A DNA stretch of 64,000 nucleotides from Bacillota bacterium (GCA_009711785.1 VENA01000046.1:20419-84418); one strand, 5' to 3'; positions 43,866 through 54,740 are shown, numbered from the stretch's first letter. Notes: a model not told the origin generated them from the sequence alone. Program-made: numbers and translations.

Positions 43866-45134
43866 ATGAATAAAAAAAATCTAATAATTTTTCTAGTAAT
43901 TGTTGCTTTAGTAGCAATGGCAGCATATTCAGCCGTTTTTGGTATGGATATAGGAAGTTATAGAGTAACAACTGCAAAAGAGGAAATTAATCTTGGATTA
44001 GAATTAAAAGGTGGAGTTGTTGTTGTGCTAGAAGCACAAACAGATGCAAAAGGACAAGAATTAGAAAAAAAGATGAGGGAAGCAAAATCAATAATTAACC
44101 AAAGAGTAAATGGATTAGGTGTTACTGAACCAACTATTGTTATCGAAGGAGATAACAGAATTAGAGTAGAATTACCAGGAGTTAAAAACACTAAAGAAGC
44201 TATAGAAATGATAGGAAAAACAGCAGAGCTTAAATTTGTTGATCCTAATGGTAATGTTGTTGTTACTGGTAAGAATGTTAAAAAGTCAGAACCAGCTTAT
44301 CAACCAAATCAAGTTACAGGTAAACAAGAACCTGTTGTATCTTTAGAATTTGATAGTGAGGGCGCTGATAAATTTGAAACAACAACTAGAAAACTATCGA
44401 AAAAAGCAAATGATATGGAAAAAATTATCGCTATTTATCTTGATGGAAAAGTAATTTCAAGTCCAGTTGTTAATGATACAATAACTAATGGTAAAGCCGT
44501 TATAAGCGGAGGTTTTGACATAGAAGGTGCTACTAACTTGGCAACTTTAATTCAAGCAGGTGCATTACCTGTAGAAATGAAAGAAGTACAAGTTTCAGTT
44601 ATAGGACCAACACTTGGATTAAAATCACTAGATAAAAGTATCTATGCTGCGATGATAGGTTTATTATTAATCTTTGCATTTATGCTTATATTTTATAAAT
44701 TACCTGGATTAGTTGCAAATATTAGTTTAACAATCTATATATTATTAATAATGTTTACAATGATTAATTTAAATGCTACTTTAACATTACCAGGTATAGC
44801 AGGATTAATCCTTTCAATAGGAATGGCAGTTGATGCAAACATTGTTATATTTGAAAGAATAAAAGAAGAAATAAGAACTGGAAAAACTGTAAGATCAGCA
44901 GTGGATGCAGGTTTTAAAAAGGCGTTATCAACGGTTTTAGATGCTAATATTACAACTCTTATAGCAGGTATAGTATTGTTTAATTTTGGTACAGGCCCGA
45001 TTAAGGGATTTGCAGTTACATTGATAATAGGTTTGATAGCATCTTTAATAAGTGCGGTGTTCATTACAAAGTTCCTTTTAAAATTAATTATAAAAACAAA
45101 TATAACAAATAATATAAAAATGTACGGAGCATAA
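43866..45134 (+). CDS. secD: protein translocase subunit SecD
   Basis: A 422-residue RND-family Sec accessory subunit using proton motive force to help export. First helix (IIFLVIVALVAMAAYSAVF), a periplasmic-side P1 domain with LGLELKGGVVVVLEA and INQRVNGLGVTEPTI, then five membrane helices beginning KSIYAAMIGLLLIFAFML, containing SIGMAVDANIVIFERIKEE. SecD and SecF are separate genes, as in Clostridia and unlike the fused Bacillus SecDF. An extended -10 TGATATAAT lies at 43826-43834. AAAGGAGG precedes ATG. Confidence 0.96.
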   Translation: MNKKNLIIFLVIVALVAMAAYSAVFGMDIGSYRVTTAKEEINLGLELKGGVVVVLEAQTDAKGQELEKKMREAKSIINQRVNGLGVTEPTIVIEGDNRIRVELPGVKNTKEAIEMIGKTAELKFVDPNGNVVVTGKNVKKSEPAYQPNQVTGKQEPVVSLEFDSEGADKFETTTRKLSKKANDMEKIIAIYLDGKVISSPVVNDTITNGKAVISGGFDIEGATNLATLIQAGALPVEMKEVQVSVIGPTLGLKSLDKSIYAAMIGLLLIFAFMLIFYKLPGLVANISLTIYILLIMFTMINLNATLTLPGIAGLILSIGMAVDANIVIFERIKEEIRTGKTVRSAVDAGFKKALSTVLDANITTLIAGIVLFNFGTGPIKGFAVTLIIGLIASLISAVFITKFLLKLIIKTNITNNIKMYGA

Positions 45135-45148
45135 GGAGGGAAGTAAGA

Positions 45149-46036
45149 ATGGATATAATAAAAAGAAAAAATACGTTTTTCATTGTATCTTTAGCTATTA
45201 TTCTGCTAGGTATAATTTTTATGATAACATCAAGTCTAAATTTTGGTATAGACTTTACTGGAGGAACCTTACTTCAAATAAATTTAGATAAAAAAATACC
45301 TGTAAGTGAGGTTAGAGAGATTACGGATTCTATAGATAAAGATGCAGATATTATTCATGCTGGAGATGAAAAACATGAAATTATAATTAAAACAGCTGTT
45401 AATATGAATCATGAAGATAGGATGGACCTTTTTTCTAAATTTAAAGCTAAATATAATTTAAAAGATGATGCATTAGTTTCACAAAAGAAATTTGGACCTG
45501 CAATCGGAGAAGAAATTAGAAATAAAGCGCTAATAGCAATTATAATAGCAACTTTAGGTATGTTATTATATATAACTTTTAGATTTGAATTAAACTTTGG
45601 AGTTTCTGCTGTAGTAGCATTAATACATGATATACTAATAGCTTTAGCAGTGTATGCAATATTTAGATTACCTGTAAATAGTTCTTTTGTTGCAGCTATG
45701 CTTACTATAGTAGGTTATTCTATAAATGATACAATAGTTGTTTTTGATAGGATAAGGGAAAATCTTAAGAAGATGAGAAAAGATAAGTATGAAGATATTA
45801 TAAATAAAAGTATTTCACAGACCATAGTAAGATCGTTAAATACATCCTTTACAACTTTATTAGCAATTACTTGTTTGTATGTATTTGGAGTGGAAGCTAT
45901 TAAAGATTTCGCTTTACCATTAATTGTAGGTGTATTAGTTGGTACTTATTCTTCAATATTTATTGCCAGTCCGGTTTGGTATTTATTAAGAAAAAGAGTA
46001 TCTACAAGAAATAATTATAATCCAAATAAAGTATAA
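45149..46036 (+). CDS. secF: protein translocase subunit SecF
   Basis: 295 residues, six membrane helices. Landmarks: NFGIDFTGGTLLQINL, the GPAIGEEIRNKALIAIIIATLGMLLYI start of the helix bundle, VGYSINDTIVVFDRIRENL, and RSLNTSFTTLLAITCLYVFG. Partner of SecD 14 bp upstream. GGAGGG precedes ATG. A terminator overlaps the end of the gene. Confidence 0.96.
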   Translation: MDIIKRKNTFFIVSLAIILLGIIFMITSSLNFGIDFTGGTLLQINLDKKIPVSEVREITDSIDKDADIIHAGDEKHEIIIKTAVNMNHEDRMDLFSKFKAKYNLKDDALVSQKKFGPAIGEEIRNKALIAIIIATLGMLLYITFRFELNFGVSAVVALIHDILIALAVYAIFRLPVNSSFVAAMLTIVGYSINDTIVVFDRIRENLKKMRKDKYEDIINKSISQTIVRSLNTSFTTLLAITCLYVFGVEAIKDFALPLIVGVLVGTYSSIFIASPVWYLLRKRVSTRNNYNPNKV

Positions 46037-46064
46037 TAACTGCCATATGGCAGTTATTTTTTTG
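46035..46064 (+). terminator. terminator of secDF
   Basis: AATAACTGCC/GGCAGTTATT with ATAT loop, then TTTTTTG; starts in the secF stop codon. Confidence 0.85.
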
Positions 46065-46144
46065 TAAAATTGGACTTAATACGAAAAATATAATAAACTT
46101 ATGGTAACAATAGGGATGATTACACTTTTTTAAGGGGTGTTTAT

Positions 46145-47821
46145 TTGAAAGACTTTAAGATGAAATATAAAAATATGAAAAGGTATAGAGAAATATCTAG
46201 AACACTTGCTAAATACGGCTTTAGTATTATTTCTGATAAATTAGATTCAGGGAATTTTTTTAAAAAACATTTTTTAAAACGTTCTACTGATTTAAGTAAA
46301 AAATATTCAAGGGGAAAAAGAGTTAGATTAGCATTAGAAGAATTAGGGCCAACCTTTATTAAGTTAGGCCAACTTTTAAGTACTAGATATGATATTTTAC
46401 CAGCTGATATAGTAGATGAATTAACTATGCTACAGGATAATGTCGGGGAGTTTCCCTATGAAAAAGCTAGAGTGATTTTTAAAAGTGAAATAGGATTTGA
46501 AATTGAAGAAATTTTTAAAGAATTTAATAAAAAACCTATTGCTGCAGCCTCGATAGGACAGGTCTATAGAGGAGTTTTAAAAAGTGGTGAAAATGTTGTT
46601 ATAAAGATACAAAGGCCAAATATAGAGAATATAATATCTAGAGATTTAAGTATATTAAAAACAATTTCTGGGCTCATTGAGGATTTAAAAAAGAAAAGAC
46701 TTATAAACTATAAGGATGTAGTAAGTGAGTTTTCATATTTAATAAATAAAGAATTAGATTATACATATGAAGGACAAAATTGTGAAAATTTTAGAGTTAA
46801 GTTTTTGAATGACGAAAGAATTGAAATACCAAAAGTATACTGGAAATATACAACTAAAAAAATATTAATGACAAAGGAAATTAAAGGGATAAAACTTAGT
46901 AATATAAAAGAAATTGAAAAAAATGGATATAACAAAGAAAATTTAGCTTATATAGGTGCTAAATTATTTATGGAGCAAATTTTTCTTCATGGGTATTTCC
47001 ATGGCGATCCCCATCCTGGTAATTTATTTGTTATTAATAAAGGAAAAATTGGATTTATTGATTTCGGGATAGTAGGTTATTTAGATAAAGAGACTTTAAA
47101 CTTTATAACTAACTTACTTAGATCTGGAGTTAATAAAGATGCTTCTCGTATTATATCAAGTTTAAATAAAATGAATGCTATTCCAGATGAAACTGATGAA
47201 ACATTATTAAAAAGAGATCTAAATTATATATTAAATTACTATTATAATATCCCCTTTGATAAACTTAATTTTACAGATGCACTAAACGATTTATTACAAA
47301 TCACATATGAATATGGAGTTAAAATACCTTCTCAATTAATATTATTAATTAAATCTGTTATGACTATTGAAGGTACTGGTAGAAAATTAAATCCGAATTT
47401 TAATTTAACACAAATATCTAAAGAATTATTAAATAGTATAAAAAAAGATAAATTGAAACCTAAAAATTTTTTAAAGGAATTCTCAGAATTATCTTTTGAT
47501 AATTATGAAGAATTCAAGGAAATGCCTAAACTTTTAAAGCGTATTTTATTTAAGATAGAAAAGGGAAAATTAAATTTAATAATGAAACAAGAAGGATTCA
47601 AACAATTAGAAAAAGAAATAAGTAGTATGACGAATAAAGTATCTTTGAGTTTAATAATTTCTTCTTTAATTGTAGGATCATCTATAGTTATTCAATCAAA
47701 AACTGGACCTACACTTTTAGGCATGTCAGCTTTTGGATTGATTGGTTTCTCAACTGCGGGAATATTAGGGCTTTTTTTAGTAATTTCAATATTATATACT
47801 TTAATTAATAAAAGAAAATAA
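46145..47821 (+). CDS. UbiB/ABC1-like atypical kinase (AarF)
   Basis: A 558-residue protein-kinase-like membrane protein. N-terminal KxGQ extension RLALEELGPTFIKLGQLLSTRYDILP, Ala-rich loop KPIAAASIGQVYRGVLKSGENVVIKIQRP with the Lys ligand, and catalytic loop HGYFHGDPHPGNLFV with IDFGIVG as the DFG. Two C-terminal helices (SLSLIISSLIVGSSIVIQ, SAFGLIGFSTAGILGLFLVISILY) anchor it. In respiring bacteria UbiB serves ubiquinone synthesis; a clostridial anaerobe does not make it, so the role here is unknown, perhaps another isoprenoid lipid. TTG start after AGGGGTG; the LapA gene follows at 18 bp. Confidence 0.9.
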   Translation: MKDFKMKYKNMKRYREISRTLAKYGFSIISDKLDSGNFFKKHFLKRSTDLSKKYSRGKRVRLALEELGPTFIKLGQLLSTRYDILPADIVDELTMLQDNVGEFPYEKARVIFKSEIGFEIEEIFKEFNKKPIAAASIGQVYRGVLKSGENVVIKIQRPNIENIISRDLSILKTISGLIEDLKKKRLINYKDVVSEFSYLINKELDYTYEGQNCENFRVKFLNDERIEIPKVYWKYTTKKILMTKEIKGIKLSNIKEIEKNGYNKENLAYIGAKLFMEQIFLHGYFHGDPHPGNLFVINKGKIGFIDFGIVGYLDKETLNFITNLLRSGVNKDASRIISSLNKMNAIPDETDETLLKRDLNYILNYYYNIPFDKLNFTDALNDLLQITYEYGVKIPSQLILLIKSVMTIEGTGRKLNPNFNLTQISKELLNSIKKDKLKPKNFLKEFSELSFDNYEEFKEMPKLLKRILFKIEKGKLNLIMKQEGFKQLEKEISSMTNKVSLSLIISSLIVGSSIVIQSKTGPTLLGMSAFGLIGFSTAGILGLFLVISILYTLINKRK

Positions 47822-47839
47822 ATTTAAAGAGGTGATTTT

Positions 47840-48238
47840 ATGCAAATAGGTTTTATATTATCTTTAATATTTGCTATTATTGTAACAGTTTTTGCAATAC
47901 AAAATGCAGGAGATGTTGAAATAAAATTTTTGTATGCAAAGGTAGAAATTTCACAAGCCTTAGTTATTTTTATTTCGGCAGCTTTAGGAGCAATAATAGT
48001 TACTATATTAGGCTTATTTAGAGAATTTAAATCAAAAATGAAGATAAAAGACTTAAATAAAACAATAAGTAAATTATCAGAAGAAAATAATAGATATGAG
48101 GAACAATTAACTAAAAATTCCTTAGAAAAGAATGATAGTAATACTGAAGAAGTAACTAAAGAAGATAAAGAAATTAAAGAAATTAAAGAAAATCAAGATA
48201 AAAAAGATGAAAATAATGAAAAAGAGAATAGTTTATAA
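47840..48238 (+). CDS. LapA/DUF1049 family membrane protein
   Basis: 132 residues: two membrane helices (QIGFILSLIFAIIVTVFAIQNAG and ALVIFISAALGAIIVTILGLF) separated by the short VEIKFLYAKVEIS typical of LapA domain (DUF1049) proteins, then a very charged Lys/Glu coiled-coil tail with repeats KEIKEIKEN. In E. coli the LapA/LapB pair controls lipopolysaccharide; the Gram-positive role is unknown. AGAGGTGA precedes ATG. Confidence 0.82.
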   Translation: MQIGFILSLIFAIIVTVFAIQNAGDVEIKFLYAKVEISQALVIFISAALGAIIVTILGLFREFKSKMKIKDLNKTISKLSEENNRYEEQLTKNSLEKNDSNTEEVTKEDKEIKEIKENQDKKDENNEKENSL

Positions 48239-48302
48239 GGTTGAATCACTTTAATGTATAAGCTATAATAAATAGGTGACCTTTTTGATTGTAGGTGAGT
48301 AT

Positions 48303-50804
48303 ATGTTAGAAAATGAATCAATAATAAAATTAGCAGATAAAGATTATTCTATTGTAGATAATTTGTGTGATAAATTAGATATCTCTAAACTGACAGCAAA
48401 AGTAATGATAAATAGAGGTATTAGCAATTACAAAGATTGTAAAGAATTTTTAAATCCTACTTTAGATAATCTCTATGATCCTTATTTATTAAAGGATATG
48501 GACAAGGCAGTAAAAAGAATAATTAAAGGAATAAAAAACAAAGAAAACATTTGGGTATACGGTGATTATGACGTTGATGGTGTTACCAGCACATCCTTAT
48601 TAAAACTTTTCTTTTCAGATATTGGTTATGATTTAAATTACTATATACCAGACAGATTTACAGAAGGATATGGTTTAAATAAGAAGGCTATAGAGAATAT
48701 TAATGAAAATAAAGGTGATTTAATTATAACTGTGGACTGTGGAATTACATCAGTTGAAGAAGTTAAACATTTAAAAGATTTAGGGATGGACATAATAATA
48801 ACTGACCATCATACATGTCAGGAAACTCTACCTAATGCAGAAGCAGTTATAAATCCCCATAGAGAAGATGATAATTATCCGTTTAAAAATTTAGCAGGAG
48901 TAGGGGTGGCTTTTAAATTAATTGAGGCTTTATCAAAGAAGTTAGATAAAAAATTAAATTATAGAAACTTTTTACCTATAGTAGCAATGGGAACAGTTGC
49001 TGATGTTGTTTCATTAAAGGGTGAAAATAGGATAATAGTCAAAAATGGTTTAAAATATATTAATAATACTGATAATTTAGGTTTGCAAGCATTATTAAAG
49101 ATTACAGAGTTAAAGGATAAAAAAATTACAAGTGGTCATATAGGATTCGTATTAGGACCTAGATTAAACGCCACAGGCAGAATGTCTTCAGCAAAACATG
49201 GGGTGGAATTATTAACTACTTGTGATAAAATAAAAGCGTTAGAATTAGCTGAAAACTTAGATGATGAGAATAATAAAAGAAGAGAGATTGAAAATGAAAT
49301 TTTTAATGAAGCAGAGGAAATAATCGAAAAAGAAATTGATATAGAAAACGAAAAAATATTAGTTATAGCATCTGAAAATTGGCATCATGGTGTAATAGGT
49401 ATTGTAAGTTCTAGGATAACAGAAAAGTATCACAAACCTTCTGTATTAATTTCTATTGATGGATCTGAAGGAAGAGCTTCAGCAAGAAGTATATCTACTT
49501 TTGATTTATTTAAAGGTTTAAATAAATGTAAAGAGCTTTTTATTAAATTTGGAGGTCACAAACAGGCTGCAGGTTTATCTATAGAGAAAGAAAAGATAAA
49601 AATTTTCAGAAAAGAAATAAATGAAATAGCTGATAACGTTTTAAAAGAAGAAGATTTACTTCCTGAAATCAAAGTAGATTCTATTTTAGAAACTGAAGAC
49701 TTAAATTTAAAAACAGTAAAGGAATTGAAAACTTTAGAACCCTTTGGAATGGGAAATCCAAGTCCCGTATTTTTAGTAAGAGATACAAAAATAACTGAAA
49801 TCCGACCTGTAGGAAAAGAAAATAAACATCTAAAATTAAAGATTAATAAGAATGGACAAACTATTGACTGTATTGGTTTTAATTTAGGACATGCATCAAA
49901 TATTATAGATAAAAATAAAAGTGTAGATATAATAGGTAGTCTTGATATTAATGAATTTATGGGAAAAAAGAATTTACAAATTGTAGTTAAGGATTTCAAA
50001 CAAAATTATATAAGTACTTTTGAGTTGAGTAAAAAGTATGAAACAAAACTTAAAGATAGCATTATGACAGAAAATAAAGTAATAGATAGTTTTAATATAA
50101 AGAATTTGAATATTATTAAAACAGATAATAGAAAAATATTAGTTAAAAATACATTAAAAAAGCAAAGTAAAAATTTAATTATAATAAACAACTATAAAAA
50201 TGCTTTAGAACTTTTAAAAGAGTTAGAATTTATGGGAAGAGAATTTTTTAAAAGTATTGAAATAAGTTATAATGAGGTTAAAAATAATAAGGAAAATCTT
50301 ATACTTGTTAATCCTATAATTACTAGAGATTTAAAATTAAATGATTTTAAGAATGTAATAGTTTATGATATGTTTTTCGATATAAGTAATTTATTTAAAC
50401 TAATGGATATTGTAAATAAGGATAAAGTAAGATTACTAATTAATGAAGATGATTTTAAGCTTAATGATGAAATTTTAAATAGTAATTTACCTACTAAAGA
50501 TGAATTAAGATGTATTTATAAAAGTCTTAAAACAGGAAATGAAATTTTTAAATTAAATATGAAAAATTATTTAAAATATATAAACAAGACAAGTAACTAT
50601 ACTTTTAACAAAATCAAGATAGATTTAGCTTTAGATATTTTTAAGGAAGGCAATTTAATAAAGTTAAAAAAAGATGATAAAACAAATTATTTTATTAAAT
50701 TAAATAAAATAAAGAAGGTAAACATTGACAATTTACCTACTTTTAAGAGGATAGATAAATTATATGAAAATCTAAAATCATATAAAAATATTATTAATTT
50801 ATAG
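48303..50804 (+). CDS. recJ: single-stranded-DNA-specific exonuclease RecJ
   Basis: 5'-3' ssDNA exonuclease for recombination and repair. 833 residues. DHH-phosphoesterase motifs: VYGDYDVDGVTSTSLL, ITVDCGIT, IITDHHTCQ, VGVAFKL and MGTVADVV; DHHA1 part with GPRLNATGRMSSA and KFGGHKQAAGLSIE; OB domain ending about residue 565. A Lys/Asn-rich extension of roughly 260 residues follows, as in other Firmicute RecJ. The frame is open from 48276 but ATG at 48303 has GTAGGTGAG before it. apt follows at 24 bp, as in many Firmicutes. Confidence 0.95.
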   Translation: MLENESIIKLADKDYSIVDNLCDKLDISKLTAKVMINRGISNYKDCKEFLNPTLDNLYDPYLLKDMDKAVKRIIKGIKNKENIWVYGDYDVDGVTSTSLLKLFFSDIGYDLNYYIPDRFTEGYGLNKKAIENINENKGDLIITVDCGITSVEEVKHLKDLGMDIIITDHHTCQETLPNAEAVINPHREDDNYPFKNLAGVGVAFKLIEALSKKLDKKLNYRNFLPIVAMGTVADVVSLKGENRIIVKNGLKYINNTDNLGLQALLKITELKDKKITSGHIGFVLGPRLNATGRMSSAKHGVELLTTCDKIKALELAENLDDENNKRREIENEIFNEAEEIIEKEIDIENEKILVIASENWHHGVIGIVSSRITEKYHKPSVLISIDGSEGRASARSISTFDLFKGLNKCKELFIKFGGHKQAAGLSIEKEKIKIFRKEINEIADNVLKEEDLLPEIKVDSILETEDLNLKTVKELKTLEPFGMGNPSPVFLVRDTKITEIRPVGKENKHLKLKINKNGQTIDCIGFNLGHASNIIDKNKSVDIIGSLDINEFMGKKNLQIVVKDFKQNYISTFELSKKYETKLKDSIMTENKVIDSFNIKNLNIIKTDNRKILVKNTLKKQSKNLIIINNYKNALELLKELEFMGREFFKSIEISYNEVKNNKENLILVNPIITRDLKLNDFKNVIVYDMFFDISNLFKLMDIVNKDKVRLLINEDDFKLNDEILNSNLPTKDELRCIYKSLKTGNEIFKLNMKNYLKYINKTSNYTFNKIKIDLALDIFKEGNLIKLKKDDKTNYFIKLNKIKKVNIDNLPTFKRIDKLYENLKSYKNIINL

Positions 50805-50828
50805 AAATACAATAAGGAGGAAAGTATC

Positions 50829-51341
50829 ATGGACATAAAAAGTAAAATAAGAAATATTAAGGATTTTCCAAAGGAAGGTATAGATTTTAAAGATATTACT
50901 ACATTATTAAAGGATAAAGAAGCTTTTAATTATTGCATAAAAGAAATGGCAAAAAGTTTAAAAGATATTGATTTTGATTTAATAGTTGGACCTGAAGCAA
51001 GGGGTTTTTTAATAGGTGCTCCATTAGCCTATGAGCTTAATGTTGGGTTTGTACCTGTTAGAAAACCAGGGAAGTTACCAGCAGAAACAATTACTTATGA
51101 GTATGAATTAGAGTATGGAACTGATACTTTAGAAATGCATAAAGATTCAATAAAACCAGGCCAAAAGGTGGTAGTAGCAGATGATTTATTAGCTACTGGT
51201 GGAACAGTAAAATCTACTATAGAAATGATTGAAAAATTAGGTGGAGAAGTTGTAAGTGTAAGTTTTCTTATTGAACTTGAGTTCTTAAAAGGAAGAGATA
51301 ATTTTAAAAAATACAACGTGGAATCTTTAATTAAATTTTAA
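50829..51341 (+). CDS. apt: adenine phosphoribosyltransferase
   Basis: Salvages adenine with PRPP to AMP. 170 residues: KIRNIKDFPKEGIDFKDITTLLKD at the start, GPEARGFLIGAPLAYELNVGFVPVRKPGKLP, and the PRPP-binding motif VVVADDLLATGGT. Ends SFLIELEFLKGR. GGAGGAAAG precedes ATG. Part of recJ-apt, followed by a strong terminator before rel. Confidence 0.97.
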   Translation: MDIKSKIRNIKDFPKEGIDFKDITTLLKDKEAFNYCIKEMAKSLKDIDFDLIVGPEARGFLIGAPLAYELNVGFVPVRKPGKLPAETITYEYELEYGTDTLEMHKDSIKPGQKVVVADDLLATGGTVKSTIEMIEKLGGEVVSVSFLIELEFLKGRDNFKKYNVESLIKF

Positions 51342-51344
51342 TGA

Positions 51345-51380
51345 ATTATAAAAATGCACATTTATGTGCATTTTTATAAT
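51345..51380 (+). terminator. terminator of recJ-apt
   Basis: 16-bp stem (51345-51360 with 51365-51380) with a 4-nt loop; the T-run forms part of the 3' arm. Confidence 0.8.
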
Positions 51381-51412
51381 ACTTTAAATAATTTTACAAT
51401 GAAAATTATTAT

Positions 51413-51440
51413 TTGTACTCAATAATTAATGTGATATACT
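51413..51440 (+). promoter_or_regulatory. promoter of rel
   Basis: TTGTAC (51413-51418), 16 bp, TATACT (51435-51440) preceded by TG (extended -10 TGATATACT). Confidence 0.55.
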
Positions 51441-51484
51441 AAAGTTATATAAATTTTTGTCACTATATAAAAGAGGGTGAGGTT

Positions 51485-53638
51485 ATGTCATTAGAAAAAT
51501 TAATAAATACAATTGAACATTATAACCCTCAAGGCGACTTGCAGCATATAATTAAAGCTTATCAATATGCTGAAGCAGCCCATGAAGGTCAATATAGAAA
51601 TTCGGGAGAAAAGTTTTTTATTCACCCTTATAACGTAGCTTTAATATTATCTGAAATTAATTTAGATAATACTTCAATTGTAGCTGCTTTACTACATGAT
51701 GTTATAGAAGATACTAATGTAACTTTTGAAGAAATAGAAAAGGAATTTAATACTGAAGTAGCACATTTAGTAGATGGAGTTACTAAATTAAAAAAAATAA
51801 AATACAGAACTAAAGAAGAAAGAAAAGCAGAGAACTTAAGAAAAATGGTAATAGCAATGGCTAAGGATATAAGGGTTATAATAATAAAATTAGCAGATAG
51901 ACTGCATAATATGAGAACTTTAGAATATATGTCAGAAGCTAAGAAAAAAGAAAAGGCATTAGAAACATTAGAAATATATGCACCGATAGCTAATAGATTA
52001 GGTATATTTAAAATGAAATGGGAATTAGAGGATTTATCTTTAAGACATTTAGATCCACAGGGATACTATGATTTGGTTAATAAAGTATCTAAAAAGAGAA
52101 AAGAAAGAGAAGAATATATTAATGCTGTTAAGGATAAATTAAGTGAAAAACTTGATGATATGAAAATAGAAAGTGAAATTAGAGGAAGACCTAAGCATTT
52201 TTATAGTATATATAGAAAAATGGTATATCAAAATAAGACATTTGAACAAATTTTTGATTTAACAGCTATAAGAGTTATAGTAGATTCAGTTAAGGATTGT
52301 TATGGAGTTTTAGGCATAGTCCATACTTTATGGAAACCTATTCCGGGTAGATTTAAAGATTATATTGCAATGCCTAAACCTAATATGTATCAATCATTAC
52401 ACACTACAGTTATAGGACCTAAAGGAGAAACATTTGAAATACAAATCAGAACTTGGGATATGCATAGGACAGCTGAGTATGGTATTGCTGCACATTGGAA
52501 ATATAAAGAAGGTATAAATAAAAGCAATGAATTTGATAAAAAATTAACCTGGTTAAGACAAATGCTTGAATGGCAAAAGGAAATGAAAGATCCTAAAGAA
52601 TTTATGGAATCTTTAAAAATAGATTTATTTACAAATGAAGTTTTTGTATTTACACCTAAAGGAGATGTAATTAACTTACCTACAGGATCAACCCCAATTG
52701 ATTTTGCTTATAGAGTTCATACAGCCGTGGGAAATAATTGTGTAGGAGCTAAGGTAGATGGAAGGATTGTACCGTTAGATTATAAGCTAAAAAATGGTAA
52801 TATTGTTTCTGTATTGACTTCTGCTAATAGTAATGGTCCTAGTAGGGATTGGCTAAAAATTGTTAAAAGTAGTCAAGCTAAAAGTAAAATTCGTCAATGG
52901 TTTAAAAAGGAAGAAAAGAGTCAAAATATAAACAAAGGAAAAGAAGCATTAGAAAAAGAAGTTAAAAAGCAAGGATATAAGCTTACTGAAATACTTAAAG
53001 AAGATTGGTTAAATAAGATAGCAGATAAATTAAATTTTAACAACATTGAAGATTTATACGCAGGACTAGGCTATGGTAGTATTACCCTACCACAGATAGT
53101 AAGTAAATTAAAAGTTATGTATAAAGAGTATTACACTGAACAGGAGCCAAAAAAAATAGTTACAAAGCAAGTTAATAAACAAGGTAATAAACCTACCCAG
53201 GGAGTAAAGGTTAAAGGAATTGATAATGTTAAAGTTAGATTTGCTAAATGTTGTAACCCGGTCCCTGGTGATGATATAGTAGGTTATATAACTAGAGGTA
53301 GAGGAGTATCAGTCCATAGAAAAGATTGTCCTAATATAAATGATTTAAGCCAAGGATCAAGATTGATGGATGTAGAATGGGATGATGGTAAGAGAGTTTC
53401 ATATCAAGCTGAAATACAAATAAAAGCAATTGACAGACCAGGTTTATTAACCCAAGTAACACAACTTTTAACAGATGCAAATTTACTTGTAACATCACTA
53501 AATGCTAGAACTAGTAAAGAAAAGTTAGCATTAATTAATATGACTTTGGAAATTAAGAACGTGGGTCAATTAAAGGATTTAATGAAAAAAATTAAATCTA
53601 TAGATGGTGTTATTGATGTATATAGAGTAATTACTTAA
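51485..53638 (+). CDS. rel: bifunctional (p)ppGpp synthetase/hydrolase
   Basis: Long RelA/SpoT-type stringent-response enzyme, 717 residues. HD hydrolase domain with [19 protein letters not shown] and [11 protein letters not shown] (residues about 35-85), synthetase domain with [14 protein letters not shown] and [28 protein letters not shown], then TGS ([23 protein letters not shown]), zinc-finger ([29 protein letters not shown]) and C-terminal ACT domain ([24 protein letters not shown]). The intact HD motif predicts hydrolase activity too. GAGGGTGAGG precedes ATG; dtd follows at 14 bp. Confidence 0.97.
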   Translation: MSLEKLINTIEHYNPQGDLQHIIKAYQYAEAAHEGQYRNSGEKFFIHPYNVALILSEINLDNTSIVAALLHDVIEDTNVTFEEIEKEFNTEVAHLVDGVTKLKKIKYRTKEERKAENLRKMVIAMAKDIRVIIIKLADRLHNMRTLEYMSEAKKKEKALETLEIYAPIANRLGIFKMKWELEDLSLRHLDPQGYYDLVNKVSKKRKEREEYINAVKDKLSEKLDDMKIESEIRGRPKHFYSIYRKMVYQNKTFEQIFDLTAIRVIVDSVKDCYGVLGIVHTLWKPIPGRFKDYIAMPKPNMYQSLHTTVIGPKGETFEIQIRTWDMHRTAEYGIAAHWKYKEGINKSNEFDKKLTWLRQMLEWQKEMKDPKEFMESLKIDLFTNEVFVFTPKGDVINLPTGSTPIDFAYRVHTAVGNNCVGAKVDGRIVPLDYKLKNGNIVSVLTSANSNGPSRDWLKIVKSSQAKSKIRQWFKKEEKSQNINKGKEALEKEVKKQGYKLTEILKEDWLNKIADKLNFNNIEDLYAGLGYGSITLPQIVSKLKVMYKEYYTEQEPKKIVTKQVNKQGNKPTQGVKVKGIDNVKVRFAKCCNPVPGDDIVGYITRGRGVSVHRKDCPNINDLSQGSRLMDVEWDDGKRVSYQAEIQIKAIDRPGLLTQVTQLLTDANLLVTSLNARTSKEKLALINMTLEIKNVGQLKDLMKKIKSIDGVIDVYRVIT

Positions 53639-53652
53639 GGAGGAGAGATTCT

Positions 53653-54102
53653 ATGAGAGCTGTAGTACAAAGGGTAAAGAGTGCAAAAGTTACAGTTGAA
53701 GATGAAATCACCGGAAGTATAGATAAGGGATTATTAGTATTATTAGGTATCGGCGAAGAAGATGATGAGAAAGATATTAATTATTTATGTGAAAAAATTG
53801 TTAAATTAAGAATTTTTGAAGATGAAAATGATAAACTAAATTTATCTTTATTAGACATTGAGGGAGAGTTGTTAGTAGTTTCACAATTCACACTGTATGG
53901 AGACTGCAGAAAGGGTAGAAGACCTAATTTTATGAAGGCTGCACATCCGGATGTTGCTAAGAAATTATATAAAAAATTTATTGAAAAATGTGAAGAATAT
54001 AATATTAAAACTAATACAGGTGAATTTGGTGGAGACATGGATGTTGAACTAATAAATGATGGACCAGTAACTATTTTAATAGACAGTAAAAAGGAATTTT
54101 AA
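53653..54102 (+). CDS. dtd: D-aminoacyl-tRNA deacylase
   Basis: Removes D-amino acids from tRNA. 149 residues starting [15 protein letters not shown], with the two chirality-site motifs SQFTLYGD and NDGPVTI. The Firmicute rel-dtd-MBL order is kept. AAGGAGGAG precedes ATG. Not the archaeal or DTD2 form. Confidence 0.97.
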   Translation: MRAVVQRVKSAKVTVEDEITGSIDKGLLVLLGIGEEDDEKDINYLCEKIVKLRIFEDENDKLNLSLLDIEGELLVVSQFTLYGDCRKGRRPNFMKAAHPDVAKKLYKKFIEKCEEYNIKTNTGEFGGDMDVELINDGPVTILIDSKKEF

Positions 54103-54119
54103 TATATAGGAGGTTTAAT

Positions 54120-54740
54120 ATGATACTAAAAAGACTTCCAGCAGGAATATATGCAGCAAATTGTTATATTATTGGATGTAATGAAACTAAAAATGCGATG
54201 ATAATAGATCCAGCTGGTGATGAAGAGAAAATAATAAATACAATAAAAGATCTTGACTTAAAAGTGGAAGGAATTATTTTAACCCATGCCCATGGAGATC
54301 ATATAGGAGCATTAAAAAAATTAAAAAGTTATTTTAATGTACCAATAATGCTTCATGAAAATGATAAATATTTATTAGAAGATTCTAATAAAAATTTATC
54401 AAAACAAATGAGTATGGAAGATGTTGAAATTACGCCTGATGTATTACTTAAAGATAAAGAAAAAATTAATATAGGTAAGCTAAAAGCTGAGATTATTCAC
54501 ACACCTGGACATACTAAAGGAAGCATAAGTATAAAAGTAGATGAAAGTGTAATAACTGGAGATACGTTATTTACTGGATCTATAGGAAGGACAGATCTTT
54601 TAGGAGGATCATTTGAAGAAATAATTGATTCAATAAAAAATAAGTTAATGGTTTTAGATGATAATATTAAAGTATATCCAGGACATGGACCATCTAGTAC
54701 AATAGAAAAAGAAAGAAAGACTAATCCGTTTATAAAATAA
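54120..54740 (+). CDS. MBL-fold metallo-hydrolase
   Basis: 206 residues, a glyoxalase II-like metallo-beta-lactamase fold. Metal motif THAHGDHIGALK, HTPGHTKGSISI, ITGDTLFTGSIGRTDLLGGSF and the C-terminal VYPGHGPSSTIEKERKTNPFI are all kept. The NCYIIG start identifies the YqgX/GloB-like group. Substrate not known. GGAGGTTT precedes ATG; operon with rel-dtd (17-bp gap). Confidence 0.9.
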   Translation: MILKRLPAGIYAANCYIIGCNETKNAMIIDPAGDEEKIINTIKDLDLKVEGIILTHAHGDHIGALKKLKSYFNVPIMLHENDKYLLEDSNKNLSKQMSMEDVEITPDVLLKDKEKINIGKLKAEIIHTPGHTKGSISIKVDESVITGDTLFTGSIGRTDLLGGSFEEIIDSIKNKLMVLDDNIKVYPGHGPSSTIEKERKTNPFIK

